Assembly: GCF_003369915.1 (NCBI RefSeq)
Contig: NW_022881603.1
Coordinates: forward strand, 14,708,935 to 14,772,934
DNA: 64,000 nt
Direction: 5' to 3'
DNA from: Drosophila miranda
Taxonomy: Eukaryota > Arthropoda > Insecta > Diptera > Drosophilidae
In this document: piece after piece, positions 1-10,604 of the stretch
Numbering within the stretch: the stretch's first letter is position 1
How the letters are laid out: each line of letters begins with the position of its first letter
Translations under genes and position numbers: made by a program
The notes under the pieces: model-generated
Seen by the model: only the letters and a program-made list of their open reading frames with translations
Told to the model about the DNA's origin: nothing
Databases searched by the model: none

Positions 1-477
1 GTCTGCTTTCCTCCTGGTGGAATCTTATTTTCGGGGCAATAAGGTAAACTATTATGCTTATTATGAATATCATCAGGATATCGCATATCTACTTCTAAAA
101 TATATCCAACATCACTAGATGCCGATCTGCTAAGAACGTTGAAAGATGAAATTTCATCGTTACTTGTACCCTTGTGTATTTTAACATTGCATCCCATGAA
201 TCTGAAGGAGCAGTAACATAATTAATGGGGTCTAACCTGTACACTCGGGAACAAAGACTCCTAAAATTCTCAAATACATCAGCAAGAATTAAAACATCGC
301 TTTCCAAATATAATTTTAAATAATCTCTAATAGATTTGCAATTAAATGCGCTCCAAACCTTCTGAGCAAAGTTGTAGTCTTCAACACTACATTCCTCATC
401 ATTCAGTGAATTATAAAAATTATCTCGCGAAGGAAGCAGGGATTCATCAAATTTTTCAAAACTATCCAAATAAAAAT
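1..477 (-). pseudogene. Polinton/Maverick protein-primed DNA polymerase B, exonuclease-to-palm fragment
   Basis: An open frame on the minus strand (about 477 down to 95) encodes a DNA polymerase type B segment of the protein-primed Polinton/Maverick kind. Visible blocks include a motif reading YLDSFEKFDESLLPS, a stretch EDYNFAQKVW, the exonuclease-III-like block LYLESDVLILADVFENF, and the LDPINYVTAPSDSWDAML block that precedes the palm. The frame breaks at about position 95, and the window edge removes the rest. On the upstream (higher-coordinate) side it is cut by a DINE-1. A matching N-terminal PolB piece lies at 5382-5741 on the same strand. The polymerase would copy the transposon genome from a terminal-protein primer; this copy is dead. 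I am fairly sure of the family, less so of exact ends. Confidence 0.75.
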
Positions 478-1354
478 GCCCTGATCTGATCCAGATTCAG
501 CAATCTAATATATATGATCATTATCTATTATTCTGCGTTTTTAGTTTTCTCGTATCCTCAATATTGTGGATGCAACAGATTTTCTTCCTTTGTGTGGGCG
601 GAAGGGGGTGGGGCGAAATTTTGAGATACACGTTTTATAGTAAGATCTAACAGGAGTGCGGATAACAAATTTGGTTTCTCTAGCCTTAATAGTCTCTGAG
701 ATTTTTGAATATCCCCAGATTTTCGTCCTTTGCGGGGGCGGAAGGGGGTGTGGCGAAATTTTGAAACAAACTCGTCTCGGTCCGATATATTAGGAGTGTG
801 GATACCAAATTTGGTTGCTCTAGCTTTTGTAGTCTCTGAGATCTAGGCGCTAATGTTTTACTCTAAGCAAAGCCGCCTATGCTACGTGTGTGTTAGAGAG
901 AGACAGGGCGAGAAAAAATGAAATTGTTTTCTTGATGCTGGCTATAATAATAATACGATCTAATTCAGATTCCGCAGTCTTAAAGATATGGTCATTCTCT
1001 ACAATTCTACGTTTTTGGTTTTCTCATATCTTTAAAAATGTGGATGCCACAGATTTTCGTCTTTTGTGGGGGCGGAAGTGGGCGTGGCGAAGTTTTGAAA
1101 TATTTTTGTAGCAGTGACATATCACAGAAGTCTGGGTCCAAAACATCGTTGCTCTAGCTCTTATAGTCTTTGAGCACTAGGCGCTGAAGGGGACGGACAG
1201 ACGGACGGACGGACAGCCGGACAGACGGACAGACAGACAGGGCTCAATCGACTCGGCTATTGATGCTGATCCAGAATATATATACTTTATGGGGTCGGAA
1301 ACGATTCCTTCTGGACGTTACACACATCCACTTTTACCACAAATCTAATATACC
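478..1354 (+). mobile_element. DINE-1 helitron, main part (interrupted; tail at 5349-5382)
   Basis: This is a copy of the DINE-1/ISY-type non-autonomous helitron. It carries the family's repeated blocks: GATTTTCGTCCTTTG followed by a G-rich stretch, a GGAC/GACA microsatellite at about 1190-1240, and the block GGGGTCGGAAACGATTCC near 1290. It lacks the 5' part starting GGGGGAACGTTGTGAG that four other copies here have. The normal 3' end is split off by a BEL/Pao insertion and resumes at 5349, finishing with GAGTATCGGGTATA at about 5382. The copy itself interrupts the Polinton polymerase frame. Confidence 0.85.
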
Positions 1355-1751
1355 TGTTTGAGATGCCCAACTTTTTTTGGCACCTATGTGTTTCAAAAAT
1401 GAAAAGAGATTTCGGGTTAAACTTTATAATTCGTATTTAATCTTGGTGGCTTAGCGGAAGCCGATTGCTTGCTATTGCCAGATAAACCTTATGCGAGATC
1501 GATATGCAACCAATGCGCAGAGGGGTTAGCATAGAACTAAACTATAGACGACGGCGTTAGATCAAAGTGATTGCCGAAGTGGCGGCAGCAGATCAAAGTA
1601 GTTGCCGAAGTGGCGGCGGCAGAGAGCCCCTTTAGCGGGAGAGCGCAGCAGCTCTGCAGAACGTCAACGTTTTTACAACATAGGCGGCTCTCTCTGCTCA
1701 TACAATAATAATGTTAAAGTTACGGTTATTCTTCAGCGGCTGGCCCGAACA
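1355..1751 (-). repeat. 3' LTR of the first BEL/Pao element
   Basis: Direct repeat partner of 4953-5348. A short purine-rich tract on the minus strand abuts it internally, marking it as the 3' LTR. It contains two near repeats of the phrase AAGTGATTGCCGAAGTGGCGGC.. in tandem (about 1565-1620). Confidence 0.88.
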
Positions 1752-1769
1752 TACTCCCCCCGTTGGGAG

Positions 1770-2589
1770 CTAGTCTCTCAACAGATTCCTTAAGGGGCAG
1801 CAAACATAGCCGATTGACGGCCCTCCTGATGTTTCCTGAGGATGTCTTCAGGTCAGCGACGCGACACACTCCGTCCTTGCCCAAAACGACATCGACCACT
1901 CTAGCCAGTGGCCAACGCATTAAAGGAAGATTTTCGTCCTTCACCAGAACGAGGTCGTTCTTGCAGATGTTTTGCGCGGTGGTACGCCACTTCGCGCGCT
2001 CTTGCAAAAGAGTGAGATACTCTTCGCGCCAACGGCTCCAAAATATTTGCTGTAGTTGGGTGACCCGCTGCCAGCCATCCAGACGATTGTAGTTCAGCTT
2101 CGTTAGGTCAGGCTCGAGGATTTGCTCATGGGGGCCGCCTAAAAGCAGATGAGCAGGAGTCAAAACGTCTAAATCATCAGGATTTTCTAAAAGCGAGAGC
2201 AAAGGGCGAGAGTTAACAATTGCAGTGATCTGACAGATCAGAGTGCGCAGCTCGTCGAAGCTAAGCACAGATAGTCCAACTGAGCGGTACAGGTGATAGG
2301 ATCCGTCGAAAACGACACGGAGTTTTGTCGTCGTACTGTCCTCCTTTAGGACACAGTGATGAGGCAAGAAATATTTGCAGAGACTACGGGAATCAGGGTT
2401 GACTTGGTGCATATGATGCAAATCAATGTACTCCCTCATAAAGGCGGAATACCGCTCCTTGAGTGTAGGATTACGCTCCAGTTTTCGCTCCATACTGATG
2501 AACCGTCGATAAGCCTGAGCATAAGATTCTCCTAAACGATCAGTATTATTATTTAGCGGCAGACGAACTGCATACTCCCCGGATGGCAA
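1770..2589 (-). pseudogene. BEL/Pao RT start fused to integrase C-terminus by internal deletion
   Basis: The minus-strand frame begins with BEL reverse transcriptase N-terminal sequence (GEYAVRLPLNNN.., YFLPHHCVLKEDSTTTKLRVVFDGS). It then passes directly, within about 15 codons, into the C-terminal integrase domain (DELRTLICQITAIVNSRPLL, LTPAHLLLGG, then a DUF5641-type tail WPLARVVDVVLGKDGVCRVADL). The catalytic RT palm with YxDD, RNase H and the DDE core are absent. The reading frame crosses the junction, so the deletion is in frame here. The element is therefore non-autonomous. Confidence 0.85.
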
Positions 2590-2631
2590 CCGTGAAAGGT
2601 GGCTTACGAAATGTGCTTCACAATCGTCTTC

Positions 2632-3789
2632 TTATTTGGTATTCAAACCAGCCTCCACACAATTCTCGACTTCCCAAAACATACGAAGAGTTTTATCCAA
2701 CCTTGCTTCCATCTCAGCTATCGAATCTGGACAATTGTGCGTAGCCAAAAGCGCCGAGCTTGATACCTTTCGTCGACCGCCAGATACGATCCACCCAAGC
2801 CGGGTCTTCTGCAGAAGAGGCAGTCCATCGGTGAGTTTGATTTGCCCTACGCAGAGGAGATCATAAAAAACGCTCGCACCAATGAGAAGATCAACCCGTT
2901 GAGGATTGAAAAATGCAGGATCAGCGAGCTGAATGTTAGATGGAATACGCCAATCGGATACATTTACTGTCATACTTGGTTGATATTCGGTAATTGTGGG
3001 GGCGATGAGAGCAGTAAGTGTAGTTGTGTAAGCAGAGGTGCGAGAATGCATACAAATGCTTATGGTGGATCCCTCAGTAGAAACGCTGGTATCGCCCAGC
3101 CCAGACACAAGTGCAGACGATTGAGTTCTCCTAAGCTGAAGCTGCTGGGCGAACCTGGATGTGACGAGATGCAGCTGCGATCCTGAATCTAAGATGGTAC
3201 GACAAGGAACTAAAACGCCAGACCGATTCTTTACGAGAACCACGGCTGTAGCCAGAAGCACGACATCAGAGTGAAGACCTTGGGCAGCAAGAGAGGTAGA
3301 CGAAGGTAGAGACGAGCTGCTAGCAGAATTTTGAGAAACGGAAAGAATGTCCGGTTGAACGGCCAGATCGGGAGGAGTAAATCCTGGGCAGCCTTGTGTT
3401 GTGGGCTGTATACTATCGAAGTGCAACAAACTATGATGCCTACCGCCGCATACTCGACATTTTCCACTATTGCATGCGCGGGTCCGGTGCCCCGGCTTTA
3501 GGCAATTGAAGCATAGGGAAAGCTTCTTCACTTCTTTGTGGCGCAGCAACGGTGAGAGATTTCCGAATATCTTGCACGAGTATATTCCATGGCCCGCTGA
3601 GTGGCAAAAGACGCATACAGACGGGTCGGCGGAAGAGTTGGAAGCTACAAACGTTTTCTTAACCTGCGTATAGGAATGGTTTTTTCCCACCTGATCGCTA
3701 CTAGCGTGTGTCGCTGTAGCATATTCCAACCGCTCCATTTTCTGGCAGCGTTGCTGCAAGAATTCGAAGAATTCCTCTGCTCCTCCCAT
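2632..3789 (-). pseudogene. BEL/Pao gag C-terminus, zinc knuckles and retropepsin
   Basis: An open minus-strand frame of 385 codons. Around residues 55-125 there are cysteine/histidine knuckles (CVFCHSAGHGIYSC, then CFNCLKPGHRTRAC, then CRVCGGRHHSLLH), as is usual in BEL gag. About residue 195 begins an aspartic protease of the DUF1758 type, with the active-site motif ILDSGSQLHLVT (D-S-G instead of D-T-G, common in this family) and the flap/ALG region. Downstream is LLIGASVFYDLL and LTDGLPLLQKTRLGWIVSGG, the usual protease-to-RT linker. It stops at 2632, 40 bp before an RT fragment in another frame. Confidence 0.85.
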
Positions 3790-4627
3790 TTGGTTTGCGT
3801 CTTCGAATCCAACTTCTGCAGCAGCATGTTGATGACCATGAATCCTGAAATCTCCTCAGCAGTTCCCAATGTCTGCAACGCTCGCATGTGTAAATTGACT
3901 GCATACGAAAACTCCCGAAGCCAGAAGGCGAGTCTACCCTCTTAAGCCCAAGAATCTTCTTGATGTGTGCCTGGAAAACAAGTCTTTTGTTATTAAAGCG
4001 TTTATTAAGTATATCCAGAGCCGCACGATAATTGGCACTGGAGAGCTCTAACGATCGAACCGAATCCAAAGCCGCATCAGCGAGGCAAGAGCGAAGGTGC
4101 TGGAATTTCTCGATGTCACTGAGATCCGCATCCGCTTCAATCACCGATTTGAACATTGCCATAAAATCCGAGAACTCGACGTATCCACCAGAAAATTTAG
4201 GCACCTTCAGCTCAGGAAGTCGCTGCTTGCGAGCCATGATGATGGTACTATGTCCGGAATGGCTTGGCAGAGTCGTAGAATGGGCAGCGGCGTGTGACCG
4301 GCTTACTTCAACAGCAGCCAGCAACTCAGCTTTCAACGATATGAAAAGAGTATCGAAGATTTTGCGCAGCTCACTCCCAATCTCGTTTTGATCGAGAGCC
4401 TCCAACTCATTATGGGCCTTATTAAATTCCTCTCGAATTTCTGCCAACATATCAAGGCGCACCTCGACTTCCGCGGCGGTCAGCTTATCGATTTTAATCC
4501 CCGCGAAGGATTCGCCAAGCCTGTGCAATCGATCATATAATGACTGACTTTTACGCTTATACAGACTCAGTCTGGAATCAGCCACCACAATATTTCCGCC
4601 CGCGCCTGTATTCGGATCGTTGTCCAT
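3645..4627 (-). pseudogene. BEL/Pao gag, frameshifted
   Basis: The minus-strand frame starts with an ATG at 4627 (MDNDPNTGAGG) and encodes a gag of the BEL type. It has a coiled helical N-terminus (LSLYKRKSQSLYDRLHRLGE) followed by the DUF1759-like block ARKQRLPELKVPKFSGGYVEF and the FQHLRSCLADAAL stretch. The frame is lost near 3.95 kb, where the translation stops resembling gag. Gag continues in other minus-strand frames (about 3887-3645, then into the protease-bearing frame). The protein would form the intracellular particle; this copy cannot make it as one polypeptide. Confidence 0.8.
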
Positions 4628-4952
4628 GTTAACCGTTGTGCAATTCGACACAACAACGGAAAATGAAATACCGCTTAAGCGACGATGTATAGACGCGAGA
4701 GCGAGAATGCAAGACACGAAAAGTCAAGAACCGCGGCTGCAGCTGCGCAGAGAATGAGAAATTCGACGCTTAAAGCACCGGAATTTGTCTATAAATATTC
4801 CAGCCGCACTCTCACTGAATTTGCACTTTAAACTGTTTTTCAACGTGCACCCAAATGTATTTGTTGGTAGTTAAACTACCCAACAACAAAAAATTGTATA
4901 AATAATAAGTGTTTTAACGGAACGCGATTAAGCAATGGTTTTATATCACCAA

Positions 4953-5348
4953 AGTTTGAGATGCCAAGCTTTTTTGGCACCTACGTGTTTCAAAAATGAA
5001 AAGAGATTTCGGGTTAAACTTTATAATTCGTATTTAATCTTGGTGGCTTAGCGGAAGCCGATTGCTTGCTATTGCCAGATAAACCTTATGCGAGATCGAT
5101 ATGCAACCAATGCGCAGAGGGGTTAGCATAGAACTAAACTATAGACGACGGCGTTAGATCAAAGTGATTGCCGAAGTGGCGGCAGCAGATCAAAGTAGTT
5201 GCCGAAGTGGCGGCGGCCGAGAGCCCCCTTAGCGGGAGAGCGCAGCAGCTCTGCAGAACGTCAACGTTTTTACAACATAGGCGGCTCTCTCTGCTCATAC
5301 AATAATAATGTTAAAGTTACGGTTATTCTTCAGCGGCTGGCCCGAACA
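4953..5348 (-). repeat. 5' LTR of the first BEL/Pao element
   Basis: Direct repeat partner of 1355-1751. On the minus strand the interior begins TTGGTGATATAAAACC immediately after the LTR, in the position of the primer binding site. I did not match it to a tRNA. Confidence 0.88.
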
Positions 5349-5381
5349 ATACCCCAATACTCATTTTGAGTATCGGGTATA

Positions 5382-5767
5382 AAAATCATCATCATTTTTA
5401 GCATTTATGAGTGCATTTCGTGACTTAATTTTTTTGGGAGCTTGGATAATCCTGTTTGCAGCGATATGCTCTAGTTTTATCATGGTAAGTTCAAAATATT
5501 TAAAACACTTTATTGCCCAACCTGAATCCTTCTCTTGGAATTCACTGCTGAGAGTTATCAAATTTTCTATGGTATCATTTAGATGATCATCAATCAGCTC
5601 GTTTTCATATATTGGTTTGTATGGAGTAATGAAATGCTTCATTGTTTCTGTTAAGCTTTCATCATCAGTGTTTTTAACGTATAATCCATATACTTTTAAA
5701 TTGTATTTTATGGATATGTACTCACTCATGCAGTGACGCAATAAATTGATAATATCATTTTTGCAAT
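5382..5767 (-). pseudogene. Polinton PolB N-terminal fragment
   Basis: Minus-strand frame from 5741 to 5361. It carries a region ending NALINAKNDDDF, which resembles the block in Polinton/Maverick polymerases preceding their cysteine motif (a PolB N-terminal hallmark). The upstream portion (YISIKYNLKVYGLYVKN) also fits the N-terminal domain. The frame runs straight into the DINE-1 3' end at about 5382, so the DINE-1 (plus BEL) insertion separates this piece from the exonuclease fragment at 95-477. Some 200 residues that should lie between the two pieces are missing. Assignment to the same copy is an inference from strand and order. Confidence 0.6.
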
Positions 5768-6084
5768 TGTTGACGCCCCTTAATAGAATATAGGATTAAA
5801 TTACTTTATAAAGGCTAACAATTTGAATATTTGAATTAATATGTAAATATTACTAAAATTGTGAATTAATTTGAAGTTGGCGCGTTACATTATGTACATA
5901 TAAAGAAGCGCAATCGATAGTATCAATAGTATCGAGCCAAAACGATCTGAATTATGATCACTAGATTTAAGAGACATACGAAATAAAACGAACGAGCAAG
6001 GAACTACATCGAGCGGATTAAGGAAGGTCTTAATTGTGTAGACGGATTCCACTGGAAAACTGTTGGAGGGACTTAGCTCGTACA
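5768..6084 (+). repeat. 5' LTR of the second BEL element
   Basis: Direct repeat of 8297-8597. It is 16 bp longer, because it has a duplicated short AT stretch near 5820-5840 and a segment GAAGCGCAATCG near 5905 that the other LTR lacks. Confidence 0.88.
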
Positions 6085-6104
6085 TTTGGCGCCCGAGCAG
6101 GGAC
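6085..6104 (+). other. Primer binding site (tRNA-Lys type)
   Basis: TGGCGCCCGAGCAGGGAC lies directly after the left LTR, where minus-strand DNA synthesis is primed. Essentially the same 18-mer is found behind the long LTR of the unrelated Gypsy element at 21863. Confidence 0.8.
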
Positions 6105-6790
6105 CTTTGGAGAAGGTTCAATTACCGGATGGAGTTCACGACTGGAACTCAATAAATATTTCACCCTGAGTCTGGCTGACGGCGAGTGCGACAACGGCTT
6201 CGGTATCGAATTGTGAGTGTGAACTGCTTTGAGCATCTAATATTTCTTGCAGGCATGTTTAGTTCCAATTCGATGTGTGTGAATAGTCTTAAAACAATAA
6301 AATTGTTTTAGTGTTAAGTGGTCGCGGCTTTTAGACTTCTGCGCTTTAATTGTTCTGTAAGCGGAGTCTCGTGTACAAAGCAGATTACAATTACAGTTAG
6401 CTTGAGCGCTTAGGTATCTGCATACACACATACAGCCTATTGCGTGCACTGCTATACGTTGAAGCAAGGCACATACATACTTGCATATATATGCAGTTAC
6501 AAGCCGGCACCTAAAGAACAGTAATTGCTATTTGACATTGATTTAACTTTGTAGTCGTTTCTTCTTTGCCTGCCGGTTCGTTGGGGCGCAAGTACACATT
6601 TTGGTACAGTGGCGCACAGTGGTCAATTGTTGATCAATTATTGAATTGGGCAGTGTAGTGAGAATTTAAAGTTAGCCGATTATTGAATAGAGTGGCTAAA
6701 CTTGGTACCGTGTTACTTACTCATGCCAATATTGAGTATTTTTTATTGTTAAATTGTCAAGGGTAACACCGGTGTAAATAGTCAGTGCAA

Positions 6791-7105
6791 ATGGCACCTA
6801 GAAAGGGTAAAGATGCGGAGGTGCTCACTTCTCGAACGGCGTTAATGAATTCCTTTGTCCGTAACAAGGTCTATATCGAAAAAAATAGCGACTCCATGAC
6901 GGCTGCGGAGCTGGAAGCCAGGTTAAGTCTAATTGAGACAAACTTTAATCAGTTCTGCAACATTCAGGCTAAAATTGAACACGATAGCGAGGACGCCAGC
7001 GAATATGAAAGCCGCTATGAAGCTGAGGAGGTTTATTGCGAATTAAAGGCCAAGTTACTAAGCTGTCTTGGAAATAGGGGACGGCGGCAGTCCAATAGTA
7101 GGTGA
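6791..7105 (+). pseudogene. BEL gag N-terminus (second element)
   Basis: The ATG at 6791 opens MAPRKGKDAEVL and continues as a helical gag N-terminus (LMNSFVRNKVYIEKN, TAAELEARLSLIETNFNQF), related to the gag of the first BEL element. The frame ends at 7105, while the following gag block ([18 protein letters not shown]) lies in the frame beginning at 7068. The two overlap by about 38 bp in different frames, indicating a frameshift in gag. Confidence 0.75.
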
Positions 7106-8312
7106 TCTTCTAAATAGCACACAGGGGTCTCGTTCATCGAGACTTCCCAAGATAAAGCTGCCTGAGTTCGCTGGAAAGTTAACGGAATGGACCAGCTGGT
7201 ACAACACCTTTGCTACTCTAATAGAATCAGACTCTGAATTGGATGAGTTGTCTAAATTTATTCATTTGAGATCATCGTTAGGAGCTGGACCGTTAAGTGC
7301 GATTGAGGGTTTGGAATTAACAGGGCCTAATTATCGCAAGGCACTACGATTATTGAAAGATCGCTATGAAAATAAGGCAGTTATTCTGCAATCACATGTA
7401 CAGGAGCTAAGCGACGATAAGGAGATTCTGGATGCAGTAATTTTCCATCTGATTCGCACAAAGCTTGATGAAGATACAATGGATAGGTGGGAAGTTGAGT
7501 GGGATTGCCAAAAGTTACCGTCGTGGTCATTGTTATCGCAGTTTATGATAAACAGAGGAGTCAATATGGCAAATAGGGAAGTTCGGCGAGGCAATGGAGC
7601 CCGACCCAGTGGTAAAGGTGAGATGAAAAATGCGACCTTAGCTGCAACAATAGGCAGCAATGGCTGCTACGTTTGTCCTGGGACCCATGGATTGAAAGGG
7701 TGTCAAAGGTTTAACGAAATATCACCAGTACAACGTTACCATGAGGCGAAGAAGCATTCGCTGTGCCTGATTTGTTTTAGCAAGCGACATACAACTAGAA
7801 ACTGTAATGGTCCGCGATGTAGGATTTGCAGCAAGCCGCATCATGAACTTCTGCATCGAGAGATACCTATTGTTGCCAATGAGCCGGGGCTCAAAGGGCA
7901 GGAGTTGCAAGAGCCAAAGTCACTGCATAGCTCCCTATTGTCTAGATCATCCCCCAACTTTCTTGCGACCGCTGTAGTTCAAATCAAAGCTATAGACGGA
8001 TCATATCGCAATTGCAGGTGCGTGTTAGATTCCGGTAGTCAATTAAATTTTCTGACGGCTAGGATAGTCTCGGCCCTGGGCCTAGAAATGCGCGACTCAG
8101 TCATACAACTCAGTGGTACCGGACAATGGCTGCTGGGAAGAGTTGCAGAGTTACACCCAGGAGCTGATGGTGCAGTTCGGGTTGTAACACTCAGGACCAA
8201 GACTGGATTATTTAAGCGCAACGTACATAAGCTCTGCCCGCTGCCTACAGATGCCGATGAACTTAATGTTGGAAGGAGCTTCCAAGGTGGGGAGAATGTT
8301 GACGCCCCTTAA
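7068..8312 (+). pseudogene. BEL gag-protease fused in frame to the integrase tail
   Basis: A 414-codon open frame. Order: DUF1759-like gag ([20 protein letters not shown], about residues 23-120), three Cys/His knuckles ([40 protein letters not shown], about residues 198-265), then a protease start with [13 protein letters not shown] (about residue 322). After about 24 residues it jumps to a DUF5641-like integrase tail ([31 protein letters not shown]). The whole of RT, RNase H and the integrase core is deleted, yet the frame stays open, giving a Gag-derived protein with a foreign C-terminus. The protease flap and second half are gone, so it would be inactive. Confidence 0.85.
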
Positions 8313-8597
8313 TAGAATATAGGATTAAATTACTTTATAAAGGTTAACAATTTGAATTAATATGTAAATATTACTAAAATTGTGAATTAATTTGAAGTTG
8401 GCGCGTTAAATTATGTACATATAAAGTATCATGTATCAATAGTATCGAGCCAAAACGATCTGAATTATGATCACTAGATTTAAGAGACATACGAAATAAA
8501 ACGAACGAGCAAGGAACTACATCGAGCGGATTAAGGAAGGTCTTAATTGTGTAGACGGATTCCACTGGAAAACTGTTGGAGGGACTTAGCTCGTACA
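8297..8597 (+). repeat. 3' LTR of the second BEL element
   Basis: Direct repeat of 5768-6084, directly preceded by a polypurine tract and followed by the target duplicate GCAAT. Confidence 0.88.
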
Positions 8598-8721
8598 GCA
8601 ATCATGAAAAAACTCTTTTAAATCAATCTGTTCACTTTTATTTGAGTATTTAAACACGATATGATTTTAAAGGAAATCGCGACTCCGTTGAAATTAAAAA
8701 AACGTTTTCATTTTCCTCTAG
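8598..8721. other. Short Polinton-derived spacer
   Basis: AT-rich sequence between the BEL element and a DINE-1. By position it continues the Polinton interrupted at 5767. I see no usable frame in it. Confidence 0.4.
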
Positions 8722-9356
8722 TTATACCCGATACTCAAAATGAGTATTGGGGTATATTAGATTTGTGGTAAAAGTGGATGTGTGTAACGTCCAGAAGGAA
8801 TCGTTTCCGACCCCATAAAGTATATATATTCTTGATCAGCATCAATAGCCGAGTCGATTGAGCCCTGTCTGTCTGTCCGTCCGTCCGTCTGTCCGTCTGT
8901 CCGTCCCCTTCAGCGCCTAGTGCTCAAAGACTATAAGAGCTAGAGCAACGTTGTTTTGTATCCAGACTTCTGTGATATGTCACTGCTACAAAAATATTTC
9001 AAAACTTCGCCCCGCCCACTTCCGCCCCCACAAAGGACGAAAATCTGTGGCATCCACATTTTTAAAGATACGATAAAACCAAAAACGCAGAATCGGTGAG
9101 GATGACCATATCTTCTACAGTGCAAAATCTGAACCAGATCGACTAATGATTATAGCCAGAATCAAGAAAACAATTTCATTCTTTCTCGCTCTGTCTCTCT
9201 CTAACACACAGGTTTCATGGTCGGCTTTGCCAATTGCAAAATATGAGTTCAAGGATCTCAAAACCTATAAGAGCCAGAGCAACCAAATTTGGTATCCACA
9301 CTCCTGTGATATCGGACCTTGACCGTTTCGTGTCCAAATTTCGCCACACCCCCTTC
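8722..9356 (-). mobile_element. DINE-1 helitron, inverted partial copy
   Basis: Starts TTATACCCGATACTCAAAATG (the 3' end of the plus-oriented copies, reversed). It runs through the block CGTTTCCGACCCCATAAAG, the GTCT/GTCC microsatellite at about 8860-8905 and the GACGAAAATCTGTGG block, and fades after CACACCCCCTTC. It lacks the 5' third present in full-length copies in this window. Confidence 0.85.
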
Positions 9357-9658
9357 AATTTTATACAAATGTGATCTGAGCAGATTGGTAGTTGAGTGAT
9401 AATAAGTAAATGGTTTTAAAGCTGTAATGGCCAGATGTCTTAAGTCTGATTGGTTGTTGAGTAATAAGGGATGAATTATGGATACACTGCTGTATATTGG
9501 TTCAAATATTATATTTACATTTTCGGTCTTATATAACCGTCAACATGAAAAAATTATATAAACAGAACAAAATGCATAGAATTTTTGTTTATATGCTGAT
9601 CACTTCCTATATAAGAACTGTAAGTTACTGAGATAGGTTAGTTCACTTTTACTTCGAA

Positions 9659-9883
9659 ATGAGGACATTTCATTGCGAGTTGTGTTATTTAAAAACATCT
9701 TTTAGTTCCCGCAATGAACTGAAAAAACACACCATAAAAATCCACAACTTTAGTTATTCAAAATCAAAATCATCATTTTATCGATGTTACTTATGTCCAG
9801 GAACTGAACTGTTTTGGTTGAGAATTGACTTCAATATGCATATTTTATTTAAGCATAACATGGAATTAAAGCGAAAAATATAA
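9659..9883 (+). CDS. Small C2H2-like zinc-finger ORF
   Basis: A 74-codon frame from an ATG. Residues 5-26 have CELCYLKTSFSSRNELKKHTIKIH, close to a C2H2 finger (C-x2-C-x12-H-x4-H). A second, looser one lies at about 43-66 (CYLCPG..HILFKH). Short TATA-like AT sequence precedes it. I do not recognise the protein. Polintons often carry small accessory ORFs, and its place between the PolB fragments and the terminal arm suggests that origin. It could also be a chance survivor. Confidence 0.4.
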   Translation: MRTFHCELCYLKTSFSSRNELKKHTIKIHNFSYSKSKSSFYRCYLCPGTELFWLRIDFNMHILFKHNMELKRKI

Positions 9884-10250
9884 AATAAATATTCAAAAAT
9901 GAAATAATCTGTGCGTTTTTAAATATAAATACCTTTACATAAATTTACCAACTAAGTATAATAGGATGTGAAAATGACTCAATAAATTCATTCAAAAGCA
10001 TCAGTATTCTACCTGAAATCCACTTATTCCTTTTGTGTAATCCTCACTTGGAAGAAACCTGTTTCAAACGAATCCTATGATTCTCTTGTAATAAGAGGAA
10101 GTGAAATTCAACCAATCAAAAGTAAAAAAGAAAACATTTAAAATAAATAGTGGTTAAATGTGTTATATTTATTATATATGTACATATGTATATATTATTT
10201 TTAGAAAAATACATAAAATATTCTTATTATATAAATATGTATTCGTATTA

Positions 10251-10604
10251 TTAAAATTTCGCCTCAGCTAATTTTACCGCAGCAATTAAGTCATCATCAT
10301 CTTCGTCCCGAAGTAGTTCCTGGAGTTGAGATCTTTTATCATCATCCTGATTATCTACTAAATCGATAATGTTGTCATCATCCGGAAAAATGTATGCTGG
10401 ATTATCATTATTAGACGTTTTATTCCTTGGGTCATCGTCGTCATCATCCCATTTAATGTCACTTAACCAGGTCAAGTTGCTCTCGAGATAGGTTTGGGTC
10501 TTAATCGCAAAAATCAAGGACAGGTCTACGGAGCTCGGCTGAGAGTCCAGATTTATGGTTGATTCCGGTTGGGAATCGATAAAAATGATTTCAAGGTCAT
10601 CCAT
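10251..10604 (-). CDS. Acidic 117-aa ORF of unknown function
   Basis: The minus-strand frame starts with an ATG at 10604 (MDDLEIIFIDSQPES) and is unbroken for 117 codons. It is very rich in Asp (runs such as DDDDDDP and RDEDDDDL) and has a heptad-like C-terminus ending AAVKLAEAKF. The start lies only ~30 bp from the inverted terminal arm, as if it were the first gene inside the Polinton terminus. I recognise no domain. Its openness amid decayed neighbours is notable, but low complexity may favour open frames. Confidence 0.45.
   Translation of the reverse strand: MDDLEIIFIDSQPESTINLDSQPSSVDLSLIFAIKTQTYLESNLTWLSDIKWDDDDDDPRNKTSNNDNPAYIFPDDDNIIDLVDNQDDDKRSQLQELLRDEDDDDLIAAVKLAEAKF

Larger units (their letters stand above)
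1355..5348 (-). mobile_element. BEL/Pao LTR retrotransposon, internally deleted, inserted in a DINE-1
   Basis: Two near-identical direct repeats of about 396 bp (1355-1751 and 4953-5348) bound a minus-strand interior. LTR ends are TGTT..AACA as written on the plus strand. The right repeat has lost the outermost T at its inner edge. The 5-bp target duplication ATACC is present at 1350-1354 and 5349-5353, and removing the element rejoins the DINE-1 3' end seamlessly. A polypurine tract (CCCCCCG on the plus strand, 1755-1762) lies just inside the 1355 copy, making that one the 3' LTR. The interior has gag, a retropepsin-like domain and the ends of RT and integrase. The LTRs differ at only a few sites by eye, so insertion is fairly recent. 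Confidence 0.9.
5768..8597 (+). mobile_element. Second BEL/Pao LTR retrotransposon, internally deleted
   Basis: Direct repeats 5768-6084 and 8297-8597 begin TGTTGACGCCCC and end CTCGTACA. The 5-bp target duplication GCAAT is at 5763-5767 and 8598-8602. A primer binding site follows the left LTR and a purine tract (AAGGTGGGGAGAA, 8284-8296) precedes the right one, giving plus orientation. The interior is only 2.2 kb and contains gag, zinc knuckles, a protease start and the last part of integrase. RT, RNase H and the catalytic integrase core are missing. The LTRs differ by small indels near their 5' halves. It sits in the Polinton remnant. Confidence 0.9.

Noticed and set aside
9001..9125. ORFs such as MHCRRYGHPHRFCVFGF found in several places
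   Set aside because: They recur in DINE-1 copies only (also at 15044), which are non-coding helitrons.
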